The notes beneath the pieces were generated by a model. It was given only the letters and a program-made list of their open reading frames with translations, did not search any database and was not told the DNA's origin. From Ceratodon purpureus (Eukaryota; Streptophyta; Bryopsida; Pseudoditrichales; Ditrichaceae), in assembly GCA_014871385.1 (NCBI GenBank), contig CM026423.1:21012049-21076048 (forward strand): 64,000 nucleotides of DNA, in the 5' to 3' direction. Within the stretch, counting starts at the first letter, position 1; each line of letters starts with the position of its first letter. Both the position numbers and the translations under genes were made by a program. This document shows positions 12,601 through 26,023 of this stretch, piece after piece.

Positions 12601-13469
12601 AATCACACATAACCAGTGCCCCTCTGACCTTCCGTCCCAGGACCAGATTACATTAAAACCCAAACCCACGGCAGGTCACCAATGTTATTGATGTTCATGC
12701 TCACGAGGTCACCGTGTTAGCCATGAACAAGTCCGCAGGCCATCCTGTGGAGTGCACACAATTAGTGGAACCCTTGACGTAGATTTACACGATTTTCCTC
12801 ACTTATTGTCCTCGAGAAGTCAAGCGCCAACGTCGCTCCGACGTCGTTAACAGTTAAAGTCACCAATAACCACCTAAACCGAATTATCGTTTGTCGTGCC
12901 TCTAACAGTGCAAGAGAGACCGACATGTAGCTTAGTGGTCTGATTAGAAGCTCCTGATAGAATACATGTCCCAGTCAAAAAATTCTCGTTCTGTGACCAA
13001 GAAACAAGGACATCAGGCACTGCCCGGTCACCAAGAGTCAAGAGTCCTCTCTGTTTGTCCCAAAAATCCACAAAATAATCCAATGGAGCTCCTTTGCAGA
13101 TAAACTATTCTTCGAATGATCTGATTCAGTCGACGTCCCTGATGCTCTTGATCCTTCCGGGCATTTACACTGGCGCGTCGGATGTAGTCTGCAAGCTTCT
13201 CCAGATCGCAGTCATAGATCCGCTCCTCGGCTTCAATATCCATGCAGCATGGACCTTCCACCTTCTGAGGCTCTCGGCTCTCCGTGTGCATCGAGCTTAT
13301 CCGAGAAACTTTGTGCCTAAGGTTAGCACTTCACATTGGATATGCATATCTACCTCTGTTAGTGGCTCTTCCCAGATGTTGTCTTCATACGGGCTTTGAG
13401 TGGAGCACGTCGTGTCCATGCTCTGCTTTAGGTCGATGCTAATCGCTGATGTGGATAAGAATCTGCGGA
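9646..13469 (-). CDS. Coiled-coil and RING-like zinc-cluster protein (element gene, 3' half)
   Basis: A minus-strand multi-exon gene. The best-supported junction joins the exon 12531-11732 (acceptor AG before it, donor GTAAGT after it) to the terminal exon 10562-9646; the phases agree, one base plus two. The 12.5-kb exon encodes two coiled-coil stretches (about 50 and 60 residues, rich in E, K, R, L and Q). It then has a Cys/His cluster of the form CPVC, CGCCYHHFC, W, C-x4-C, FC, which resembles a RING or PHD-like treble clef. The terminal exon is serine/proline-rich and ends in a basic GRGRGGKHAKRKR tail, a likely nuclear signal. A further exon at 13316-13032 and another within 13364-13474 are likely upstream parts, but their junctions are less certain. 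Its 5' end may lie as far away as 21.8 kb. No known family is identified; it may be a transposon accessory protein or ubiquitin-ligase-like factor. Confidence 0.5.
10681..11000 (+). repeat. AAGTG-dense intron segment
   Basis: By eye this 320-bp stretch holds seven AAGTG and one CACTT, against about 0.6 expected for the pair at equal base frequencies. It lies inside the intron between exons 12531-11732 and 10562-9646 of the minus-strand gene. Neighbouring words such as GAAGT and AGTGC are also frequent. Confidence 0.6.
13364..13469 (+). repeat. 106-bp direct repeat, copy 1
   Basis: Matches 17022-17127 over 106 bp with three mismatches seen by eye, in the same orientation. On the minus strand it encodes part of an exon (residues FLSTSAISIDLKQS and TTCSTQS). 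The two copies bracket the RNA polymerase I fragment. Confidence 0.9.
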
Positions 13470-13997
13470 CACCATCAATACAGTAACGAGTCTTAAATAG
13501 ATGTTTAGCGAGAGTTGCAGTGTATAAGCGCTAATGAGATTTAACAACAAATTCCCGCACCAATCAGTGTCAAGTTTAACTAAAACTTACCTGGTTTTCC
13601 TAGGAAGCAGAGGGCAGGTCATGATAGGCGTTGAAATATCTGCTGAGGCTGCCATTAAAATATGTAGCAATCAAGGAATATCAAGTGTCACATTCATTGC
13701 TCCTCGCCCCGCAAGATGAAAAGTATTCAATCTGTACATCAAGTTTAAAAGAAGAAATTCAACTTATAATGATACTTCATAAATGAAGAGGACTAAGAAC
13801 CTCCGGATAGCATAAGAATATTCAAGTAAAAAGATGGCCAAGTCTACCAGGGAAAACAAAACCTTTAGACAACAACAAGAACTCAGTCATATGATTTCAC
13901 TAAAAATGCGAGAATAGCTCTGAGGGCTTCGCATCTCTAATCTGTAAATCCTAGCAGCTTTTAATACAAGAGAAGAAGATGAGAGGAAGATACATAC

Positions 13998-16568
13998 GTC
14001 ATCTGAGTCGAGGGTTCGCCAACTGACTGTGCAGCAAGACATCGAACTGGTTCACCAGGTTGCGCAAGACTGGAAGCATATTTTAGCGACATCAAGTATC
14101 TGAAGTCCTCCCTTTCTTTGTGCTTTATTAGGTGCAATCTCTTCTTCTCTTCCTCAGATGACTTACTGGTGGCAATGAATCCTTCTACCTTGTCATCGAA
14201 AGCCATAGACATACCCTCAAGTGATCCTCCTGCTCACTTGTTATCATCGTCATGTTCAACATCTTTGTGTTTGTGTTTCTTGTTTTGTTTTCTAGGCCGT
14301 TCCATCTGATCTTTGCCAAGCCGTAACCAGACGAGGTCTTTGTTCTGCAAAATGTGCATAAACACACCAATTGCATTAAGGAAACTGCGAAATTGATATG
14401 ACATTTGGTACATCTATGACATGATTGCATAATAGCATGTTAGATTTATACCTGCCTTGGAAAAAGGCGGTATTAAATAATTGCAGAAGCACATCAAATC
14501 ATTTCTCTTCTCTAACTGGGTTTTCTCAAAGCTTGGATATTCCCAAAGATAGTGAATAACTTTTCGAACTACTGTGATGAAGAAATCGGGAGTGTTGTGC
14601 TTACAACTGCTAGGAGCTCAAACTTCAACAGATGGCCTGTCTTTGTCACATCAACACCATCCTCTCCGTAACGGAACTGCACTATTGAACCGTCAGAGTC
14701 ACGGACAGTATAATCGTAGTGTACGTTCAAAAATTTCAAATTTTTCATAAGACATCTCTGTAAGTAACCACTTCGAGAGGTTTTGACAGCCGTATCCACC
14801 AGTCTGTATCACAAAGAGTTAGCATCAGACCATAAGTATTCAAACAATATTACCAAAAATATGTTAACACTTGTGCGAATCTGAAAATTGCAGTCGGCCG
14901 GCGTCTGAAGCCCACTACGCAAACTATATACTGAACATAGATACGCCTTTCAACCAATCTGCTGACGCTATTGTTCGCTCATGCTTTCCTGAGTTTGGTC
15001 TGATATAGAATTCCAGACCACTATGAAGACGTATGGGCAAATAGAAAAACCACAAATTCAAAAGCATTGCATCACAATAAATAGTATCTGAAAGAAGGGA
15101 GGAGGCAATGTTCAGTACCCATCTCTGCCTGCCACACAATGGAAATAATATTCTTGTGGACGAAGACCAGTCAAAAACCGGTCTCCAATAAAGCCACCAG
15201 CACGTGCGCTTGCGTCCCAAGGAGGAAAACACGGCAAAGTCTTCCCTGAACTCATACGAGGCACACGCTTGTCTTCAAGCTCCTGTTGTCCAAGCAATGA
15301 TGAGATTTGTGTGAAGTTGACCTGCAACAAAATCACGATGATGCGTGAGTTAACAGTTGAACATCCAGCGTAACATAGAAACGCAGGAAGAAATAGAACC
15401 AAGACCGTAACACACATTACGGAATAGCCGGGAATATGTCAACACAATCACATAGTGGAGAGTTGCATACGCGCGATCGGCAACAGTAGCTGCAAGAGAC
15501 AGAATACAGTAGAGGCTCAGGGCCTTACCAGCCCTCCCTTGGAACCGGTAATGGTCATCAGAGAAAGACAATTCGCGGGGAAAGGTTTAATGAGGCCCTT
15601 AGGGAAGATCGTACTGTTGATATCCGAAGTAATGCGGTTGAGGGCACTCGTCAGAAGCATATCAAGCCGTTTGCTAGCAGCCTCTCCTAATTTACTTTGC
15701 ATTCGCTTTTCCACTTCATCCCTGATCTCCTCCATATTCAACTCTGCTTCTATCAAACCATCAAATGTTATAGAAAGGCACACATGATAGCATTGCTGTG
15801 TAACTATGTACATAGCTCCAGAGTAAGATCCTCGTTGAATAGATCCAATACAAAAGACGATTGAAGCATCTGTACCATACAGTTCGCTAAACTTCTGTAA
15901 CCATGAAGATTTGTGGCGTTTTATCAAAGATATGATTAAGACACGGATGAAGAGTTTACCTCCTTCCTCATCAACACCAGCGAAGCGCGCATTGATGTTG
16001 TCCCCTAGATTGTCAGTTTCTGTCAACTTCTGGCGCCTCGCTTTCTCAGCCTTAGGAATTAAACGGAGGTCTCCAAATCCACAAGTGAACCCATGCATCT
16101 GTTTCCCATAACAACAGAGATGCAAGCAGTATTATTTTTTCTATGCACTTAGATGTAGCAGAATAAAAACTTATACTGGGCTGGAAAAATCCAACCACTT
16201 CCCACATCATATTTGGTGCTACATACTGTGCACTCCAAGTGAAATTGGTCAGAAAACGGTAACAAAGGCGTGCCACTCATCACCGTTTCACTCAAACAGG
16301 GCATGCAAAAACCTACTCTACGTAGATAGGAGAATGTTGCCGTATGTGAACCTCTAACCATAATAGATGCTAGAGACAGCAAATCCAAAAGATTAAACAG
16401 CCATGATACCCACCTGAAGGTAGGCAGTGAAGAGTCGACTGAAAACGGATAGCAAACGGCCAGCCATCTCAGGTCCATGAAGTTCCTGGAATGTGTGGAC
16501 GATACCGTATTTTCCAAATTCCGCCTTATCCCACTCAACTGCCTTTTCTTGAAGGTCGCGTGTCCATC
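13998..16568 (-). pseudogene. NRPA1: RNA polymerase I largest subunit fragment, six exons, truncated at both ends
   Basis: Six exons with canonical splice sites were read on the minus strand: 16568-16414, 16098-15960, 15749-15529, 15321-15119, 14803-14605 and 14344-13998. They encode the funnel-to-bridge-helix part of the Pol I largest subunit. Diagnostic stretches are [83 protein letters not shown] and [43 protein letters not shown] is the bridge helix region. The next expected segment (LNTFH and onward) is absent below 13998, and no N-terminal half is seen above 16568. The last exon has an in-frame TGA at 14236-14234. Retained introns show a DNA-level copy, not retroposition. It is therefore a dead fragment, probably captured by the surrounding element; the functional gene should be elsewhere. 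Confidence 0.88.
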
Positions 16569-17002
16569 CTGAGTCAGATATTCAGCATTTTACGAGATGT
16601 ACATTTCTTTTTGAGATGTTTGCAGCAGACCATCATTCACATTCAAAGTATGTCGTCCAATTCCCCCACCATACCTTGCAATTTTAGTAGAGAGGTCCCC
16701 GCTTGTCGAATTTTTGAAGTCTCGATACTGAAAGACACCGCGATCCTGACTCCGACTCAAATCACTAGCCCCTCAACCCTCGCCCCTGGAGACATAGTCT
16801 TGGAAGGTGATCGGAGATCCACTATTTCAGGCACTGTCCCTGGGTCCATCGTAAGAACGGTTGAGAGACCAACCATGAAGGGACCGTAAAGGGGCCCCTG
16901 GTGATTTTTTGGTGAAGCGAGCAGTGCGTATATTGGCAGGAGTTCCTGAAAGAAACTCATACGCATAGCTATGCTTAGCAACTTTAGATGTAGTAGCTGT
17001 CT

Positions 17003-17048
17003 CAGATGTTGTCTTCATACGGGCTCTTCCCAGATGTTGTCTTCATAC
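17003..17048 (+). repeat. 18-bp near-tandem duplication at the edge of repeat copy 2
   Basis: The word CAGATGTTGTCTTCATAC occurs at 17003-17020 and again at 17031-17048. This is a short partial duplication of the edge of the 106-bp repeat, as left by slipped or template-switching repair. Confidence 0.8.
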
Positions 17049-17127
17049 AGGCTTTGAGTGGAGCACGTCGTGACGATGCTCTGCTTTAGGTCGATGCTAA
17101 TCGCTGATGTGGATAAGAATCTGCGGA
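17022..17127 (+). repeat. 106-bp direct repeat, copy 2
   Basis: Matches 13364-13469 in direct orientation with three mismatches seen by eye. The 3.55 kb between the copies contains the whole RNA polymerase I fragment. Confidence 0.9.
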
Positions 17128-17799
17128 TGTTGCTTTCAGTCGAGGAAGCTCTCAAAAATGCATACAATAATATAGGAGCGGAATTTTTGTCCAGCGATTC
17201 ACTTGGGGAGTGCTCTGATTGCGCAGACGCACCCTTGTAGTCCGACTCTTCCAAGAATTTGGATGCCTTGGACATCACCATTTCGCCTTCCCCGTCAGAC
17301 CTGGCCAAATCGCCATCACTTTCGCTACAAGTGACGCAGTCGAACAAATCCGTTTGGCACGAGTTCTTCCTTGTCTTCACTGTCACTATGAGAGACATGA
17401 GAGCCATTCATGCTGGCGCTTCGGCCGAGAGGCCTAGACGATGCACTACTCCGAGTGCTGATGAACTTCCCATTCACTTTGTGGTCATCGTCGCCACTCT
17501 CGGAGGCACTCAAACTCTTCACACTCCACGAAATGGCGGCAACGAGACCCCAATATTGTGGTCCGCTGCGATGCCGCCGAAAAAACCGGATGCCTTGCGG
17601 AGCTGGAGCGGCCGAGATGAGGTCTCCGTGCTATCAATGTGGCATTTGTTGTACCCTTTCTTCTCCTCTGTCCAGCTGCCTTTCTCCGCCGAGCTCTATT
17701 CTCCACCTCAGATGTATCCTCACGTTATTTTAAAGGAGTCTTTAATGGATTCCAGACAGTCGTAATATCCTTCTTGATTGTCAACTACGATGCCGGAGA

Positions 17800-20233
<2,434 letters not shown>

Positions 20234-21120
20234 CTAGCTGAGATGGCAAGTCTTTGACATTGAAGATTGCAGGTGATGTTCGAGTACTTCCATAGGTGGA
20301 AGTTAAATTTCGCCCCTTCCCGGGTGAAGGGGAGGTTAAGGTGGAAGTCTTTGTGAACTTCGGAGAAGAGCCTCCGGATTTTAAAGTAGATCAGGGAGTT
20401 TGTGACGCGGCCGGCATGGATTTGATGGATATCTGTGCACGCGTTGTCTTGGTACACCGTACTTGTGGACCACTTCGACTTCGGGGAATGTGGTCTTATT
20501 CAGACCAAGCATCGTGGCACGAAGCCGAATATATTAAGGGTTTCTTTGGACCTTTAACGTCGCTCAAGAACTGAACACGGCGACCACAAAAACAGAAGCC
20601 ACCCGAAACCAAATAGATAGACATTCGTAACCTCCACAGCACATGTTTTCAATTCATAGAGGACTACAGTTCCACCGCAAGTCCTACTCCCGTGTGAACC
20701 ATCCATCCATAGTAGGCATGACATTAACCCTGCTCTCATTCCTTAAGCTTCACAGGGGACTTCTTTAGCGCTATTAAGACATGTGCAATTTCCCAGTGCA
20801 CTTATATCGCCCGAAAATGATCACTGAAGCAGTGATCAATCTAGAAAGTAGAACATAGAATTCGCATACTCAATAACTTCAGACCAAGGTACGCGAGGGG
20901 ACACCAAAAAAAACAAACCCTAAACGTAGTAACGTTGGCGATGCAGGAACGAATGCCACATTCACTACAACAAATCTGCAGGGTTGTGGAACCTTGAAAC
21001 CAACATCGACTGACTGTCCTGAGGTGCACTGTAACCGTACCGAGCAAGTTCCGAACAACCTAACCCCATGGTACAAATATGAAGACCCAGGTTCACAAAA
21101 ATAGGTAAAGTCAGGCACTC
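20234..21120. other. No gene recognised between GH9 fragment and element exon
   Basis: The missing 5' exon of the GH9 fragment was looked for here and not found. Short overlapping ORFs only. If the exon at 21.1-21.8 kb is the first exon of the 9.6-kb gene, this is intron. Confidence 0.4.
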
Positions 21121-21796
21121 ACAGCTTGGGACCTATCCCGGCGCAATCAGTCTCGGCATCTCCTAGCATCTCAACCACCGCCATGCTCTGATCCTCCGAC
21201 CACGAAGTTCGCTCAGAGGTTGCTCCACCTTGACGTCGGTCCACACAAAGGCTTGCACCGTGCCCTACCTGTCCCGGACAGTGAATTCCCTGAAGCTCGT
21301 CCCACTTCGTGTGTAGAGCCTCCTCCACTCTGCCGTCCTTCTGCCACGAAATGTACTGTTTCCGACAGACGTCGTGTGCAAATTTTGCCCAGTTGATCTT
21401 GGCCTTCCCGTCCCTCTCCGCCAACCAACTCCTTAGAAAAAACCGCGCAAATTCCTTGTTTGGAGGTGCATGGTTGTACATAGCATGGTACTGCTGCCAG
21501 ATTTCACCACACTCCTTCTCTGTGATAAACTCATTTGCCACAACTCGATACCCACTGCCTCCTTTGTTTGGAAACACTCTCTTGAAGTGAGCCTCGCTGA
21601 CATGTGACGTCCCGCATTCTGTCTTCGCACAGATGCCGCTGTCCTCTAACTTCAGGTTCTCGGCAAACTCCTGAACAGTCCACCGACACCGTTGGTGGAG
21701 CCCTTTCGCGAACTTGATCTTCTCGACATTTTTCCTGTTCAATTCAGGATCAGGTTTCGTGAGCACGCCCACCACCTCAGCCTTTGCAGAATCCAT
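21121..21796 (-). CDS. First exon of an unrecognised gene (about 225 codons)
   Basis: I start at the ATG giving MDSAKAEVV, one codon inside a longer GTG-initiated frame. The exon runs 676 nt to a GTGAGT donor at about 21120, leaving one base over. The product is rich in K, E, W and C, with a small Cys/His grouping (GICAKTECGTSHVSEAHFKR). It has no family I recognise. It is on the same strand as the captured fragments and the coiled-coil/RING gene, and could be the 5' exon of that gene, with the fragments sitting in its introns. Telomere-box-like words (CCCTAAA type) in the 600 bp upstream resemble plant promoters. Confidence 0.45.
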
Positions 21797-21849
21797 CCAC
21801 ACGCAAGTCCTACGATCAGGTTACTCTATAACAGCAAGTCCACCTGTGC

Positions 21850-22420
21850 AATCGCGAAGCCCTAAACCGAAGGACCCTGAAACCTGTTCTGTCGAATGCT
21901 TGGAAATTTGACACACTAAACCCTCGAACCAAGGTCTGTTCCAACAGAATTCCCTCGCAAACTAAATCCCCGGCCACGCACCCCCTCAGACACAGGATCA
22001 ACAAACATTCGGAAAGAAAAATTTCGCACTTTCTCCCAAACCCTCGCAGGCAACGTAATCCACCAACCAGACTATGCAACTCGCTTACTCTCCCGCAAAG
22101 TGTCAAGACAGTGAAGTGCACCATAACTGACTGTGAAGGTTCTATTTCGCTTGACCTATCCTCAAGCTGACTCCGTAGACCCTCACCAACAGACTCCGTA
22201 GACCCTCACCAACATAAATGACGCCGCAACGCACCTGCATGCATCAACTCCCCTGCCTTGGGAAAAGGTGTTGATCGGGTTGAAGGGTAGAATTGGCTGC
22301 GGAGCATTCACAACACTTCCTTCCGGGATCCTCCACAATGAAGACGTTTAACTCGACTCCTGTGTCCACCCTTAAACCCTTCCAACAAGTGTCACCCTAA
22401 ACCCTACTCTCTTCTGTGGC
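21850..22420. promoter_or_regulatory. Telo-box-like cluster upstream of the 21.8-kb exon
   Basis: Several CCCTAAA or AAACCCT-type words lie between about 21858 and 22405. In plants such words (telo boxes) occur in promoters of growth-related genes and recruit telobox-binding factors. Their position just upstream of the minus-strand ATG at 21796 suits a promoter. Confidence 0.35.
22160..22215 (+). repeat. 23-bp tandem duplication
   Basis: A 23-bp unit containing GACTCCGTAGACCCTCACCA occurs twice in succession around 22169-22212. Confidence 0.8.
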
Positions 22421-22513
22421 AGTTGAACAGCCCATCGCGTTCCCAAACGTTCCCACAGTACAAAAACAGGGCACTTTGAATTCACTGTAAATTGGTCACA
22501 TTTTGCACTTTGT

Positions 22514-22713
22514 GGTCCACTTTATTGTGCTTCCCCCCATATATATTACACTTCTCACAAAGAAGTCATCAAAAACTATAATCTAAAACCCATAACATGC
22601 ATCCACTGGTATATAAATATAGTCACTACAGTCAAACCATGAGAAGTTTATTCATAGAAACTAGAAAAATTATTGCTCATTTATGTCTGGGGGAGAGCAC
22701 AATAAAGTGGACT
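22514..22713. mobile_element. MITE-like element, about 200 bp, with about 25-bp inverted ends
   Basis: The left end (22514-22538) contains CCACTTTATTGTGC followed by a C-run. The right end (22688-22713) is its near-perfect inverted copy. A third, direct copy of the same word with small changes lies at 23437-23461, so the word belongs to a larger repeat family. No internal coding. Target duplication is not clear. Confidence 0.5.
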
Positions 22714-22781
22714 AGAAAGAGCAACATGTAATCACTAGGAAGTGAATATGAAGTGTGCTGTTTTTCAAAGCTCAAAGCTGA

Positions 22782-22835
22782 TTTTGAGCATTTTGGTGTA
22801 GTTTTTGAGCATTTTGGTGTAGTTTTGAGCATTTT
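22782..22835 (+). repeat. 22-24-bp tandem repeat, about 2.5 copies
   Basis: Units containing TTTTGAGCATTTTGGTGTAG are repeated in succession; the last copy is partial. Confidence 0.85.
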
Positions 22836-22839
22836 AATC

Positions 22840-23960
22840 ACTTCTTAGGGTGTCATAAGTTGTCTCATGCGAATCTACATTAATCTACATTAAGAGAACA
22901 TGTTCAACTGAAACTTAATTTGACCACTAGTTCTAAATCATAAAAATGAACTTTTCCAAAATCTTAATTTCTTCATATGGTGCCCTCTATTGTCTTTAGA
23001 GGATGTTTTTTCCAATTTAGAAAACAATGTTTGGTGAAAAAAAACACACAAAAAGTATTGCAAAAGTGACCCTCTTCAGAAACATCTTTGCGGTGCTTTT
23101 AGAATTTTAAACCAACTATTGAGTATATGAATTGACTATTTTAGAATACCTTTCAAACATATAGAGGGCATCATTCCTTCAAAAGTGATTTTTAGATAGT
23201 TTTTTGTTCTTTTCTAGCCACTTTTTCAAATTACTGCATTAACTTTGCTTGGATTTGAAGCCCTCATACAATAACTTTAAAGTGTCTACTTTGCATGAAA
23301 CTTTTCTAAGTTGTAGAAAAACAAGCTGAGAATCTATATCAACAAACAAAATTGACTTCAATAATAGATTCTTTCTATCACTTTTTTGGAATTTTTGCAA
23401 AAAGGCTCAAACTGACAAATAACTAAGCACTTTTTTGGTCTACTTTATTGTGCTCCTCCCCATCTACAACTAGATTATTCTATTATATCCCTCAAAGAGA
23501 TGCTACATTGAAGTCTACAAGTACTTGAATGCAACATTCCTCTGAGAATGCAGTGTGCGACTTCATTTTTGTACTAGTGTAGCTTGTTTTTACCAAATTG
23601 CAGAATACAATTTGAAACCGGACCAACTCCATCTGACTAGTTTATGCTGTCACTAGTAGGAAATAGGAACTTGTAATTCTACTTGACCTTCATAAATTCC
23701 GGAAGCTCCCATAAGCTTTGGAAGGTCCTATCGAAGCTTCCTAAAGTCTCTAGGACCTTACCTTGGAAATTTCTTCTAGACTAGTGTAAATAGACAGTCG
23801 AGGGTTGTTGCTCCTCACTCTCCTCAACACTAGTTGTATCTGCTCTTCCAACTATCAATACAACTTCTAGTTTTCTCACTTCAACTAGTGTTATTTTGAG
23901 TCTTGTGTGAGGAATCCCCTCATGTCTAGTCTATTCTGGCCTCAGGCTTTGAAGTATCCT
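22840..23960. other. AT-rich repeat-derived DNA, no gene
   Basis: No coding sequence. The end of this stretch (about 23.65-23.95 kb) resembles the leader or terminal region of a retroelement in texture, but I see no paired LTR, primer-binding site or reverse transcriptase. Confidence 0.3.
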
Positions 23961-24830
23961 CTCAATATAGTGTTTTGTTCTATCATAGAGTTGTCCTATG
24001 CAACAACCGCGTATTTTATAAAGGCTTACTCCATATTCTTGATGAGTTATTTGTCAACATAAGTAAGAGAGGCATACATTTAGTTCCAATAGGAAGGGCT
24101 TACACATGGAAAATAAAGTCAAAGCATATTCTAATCCATGGAGCAGATTACAAAAGGCAGATTACAGTCTTTGTGTCATCAACACCAATTAGAAATGTTG
24201 GACAAATTGCATGTGAGGAAGCTAGATGGCATCTCACATACTTTGAGAATCATTGGTCAAATGTAGAAATTTGCAAAGCATTTGTCGTGAAGATATTGCA
24301 AACATATATAGAAGGATAAATTAGGTGTTTGAAGCTCGAGAAGGACAAAAAAGTGATATGGTTGATGGATTGCTGGAATACAAATCAAAAGAGTTCAAAT
24401 CTTGAATGAAAGAGAATCATCAAAAAAATCCTTATCATTTTTGTGCCAACAAATTGTAATAGAGATCTTCTAATCAACTGGTATTATTCTTCAAGAGCAA
24501 TTCAAACAAAAGATCAGGCAAGAATTCGACTCATTCACCTCTAGTGACATTATGCAGCAACAACAACATACAAAATCAAAAGATATCAAGGTGGTCACTA
24601 AGATGACAAGTTTGAAGCCTCAACTATGTGCTTGGCGACTCAAAGCATGGCAACATATTCAACGATCTTACATGATCCAGATTGGGTTGAATCAATGTTG
24701 TCTTCGACAAGCTTTTCAACCAAAATTTCAAAGCATAGATGTGGGCGTAATGTTTGAGGTAGATATAGAGAAAACAAAACCAAACCTTGCTGAAAATGAA
24801 GAGAACGTTGATACAAATTAGACCATTGAA
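23960..24830 (+). mobile_element. Degenerate pogo/Jerky-type DDE transposase remnant
   Basis: Translated pieces in shifting frames resemble the DDE_1 endonuclease of pogo-like transposons: GIHLVPIGRAYTW, then ILIHGADYKRQITVFVSST (about 24.06-24.19 kb), FVPTNC (24.44 kb), ILQEQFKQKIRQEF (about 24.49-24.53 kb), and LKPQLCAWRLKAWQHI with RQAFQPKF (24.61-24.73 kb). The family order VP-TW, KRQIT, FVPANCTS, LQPADV-LQRPFK and LKP-W--AW is kept, but stops and frameshifts break it and the catalytic residues cannot all be placed. The protein is not functional. Confidence 0.65.
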
Positions 24831-26020
24831 ATTGTCATGAAAGATTCATTCCCAAGGGTTACAAAGATTGCAACATCAAACAAAAAGTCATTATTTTCTA
24901 CAACGATGAAACAATGTCAGCCTAGGAAAGACAAGCAACGGCATCCTTCAAAGGACAATTTAAATTGAAGAGTCAACATGGAATCTTTTAGTTGTAAGTT
25001 GCTCCAAATCATTTAAGGTCCAAAAGAGAGATTATTTTTGTTCAAGATTTAGAGACACTTACAGATGTTCACAATTAAAGGTTTGGAGTACTCTAGTAGA
25101 ATTATATTATTGGATGAATAACTTGATTTCCTACATCAGAGACCAATAAATTGTGAATTAATGAACTTCTCCTAACTAAACACGGAACACTAGAATTCTA
25201 TCAAAATTAGGACAAATCTCAAGTCTGGAACATATGCTTAGGTATATACTAAAAATGTTTGTGTTCATTTTCAATAAGTTAACTTTCATGAAAGGAACAA
25301 AAACTACTTGGAGGAAGAATGTCTGAGGCCATAAGCTTTCACAAGCTTGGTTGTAGAACGACTTCACATCTTTACACCCAATGAAACTTGCAAATGAATA
25401 GCAATGACTTTGACTCACCATCTCCCCTTCTCCGACTCAAGGCTCAGCTATTCCGACCCGACATCTTCTTCCCCCCCCCCCCCCTCCCCCCGCCCCGGCC
25501 CCGCCCCTTCTCTGACAGACATTACACCGACCTAGTTTCGGCAACTCACACTCGTAATCTCCTCTCTCTCTAACTTACAGTCCATCTCCAAATCTACCCC
25601 GCTTTAGCCTTACTCCCACTTCAAGACTTAGTTCAAATCTTCTGATTTGGCAACCCTAAATCTTATTCCTTCAACACTTGAGGATTGAGCCATTTAGTAC
25701 ACGAGACCCTTGTGGGCTTCGCACCAAGCTAAACAACATCAATATGACCTTAACTTGTAGAGAACGTGTTTATATTAGTGCCATCTTTAGAGCATCTGTT
25801 AAGTTCATGATGCGTTAAAATCACTGTGGAACATATTTTGTACTATTTTGCTGGATTTTGATAGTACAATAATTTAATTTAGTTTTTTTTGGCAAATAGA
25901 GTCAAGAATTTTCAAAAAATTTAAGTAGACTTATAATTAATTATTTTTCAATCTAAGATGCTAGTTGAATACGATAGAATAACATGACATATCAAATACT
26001 ATAAAGAGATAGAAAACAAG
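24831..26020. other. AT-rich intergenic DNA with a poly-C tract
   Basis: No gene seen. A pyrimidine tract dominated by C runs from about 25470 to 25508. The rest is AT-rich filler. Confidence 0.45.
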
Positions 26021-26023
26021 ATT

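Larger units (their letters stand above)
16569..17700 (-). other. Exon-like segment of the element gene (acidic/serine-rich)
   Basis: The frame 17407-17015 encodes a serine- and acid-rich protein segment that ends in the same residues (FLSTSAISIDLKQS, then DNIWEEP) as the exon at 13.4 kb. It therefore looks like the original or duplicated copy of that exon. A basic frame (17706-17485) and a serine-rich frame (17522-17325) lie upstream and may be further exons. The gene is not recognised. The 16.57-17.0 kb part shows nothing recognisable. Confidence 0.35.

Noticed and set aside
13900..16570. Treating the polymerase exons as a working NRPA1 gene
   Set aside because: Both termini are absent, the essential segment after STQMT is missing below 13998, and there is an in-frame TGA.
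23650..23950. Possible LTR of a copia-like retroelement
   Set aside because: Only textural resemblance; no second LTR, primer-binding site or polymerase domain found.
25465..25510. Poly-C tract and the ORF through it
   Set aside because: Low-complexity sequence; the proline-rich translation carries no information.
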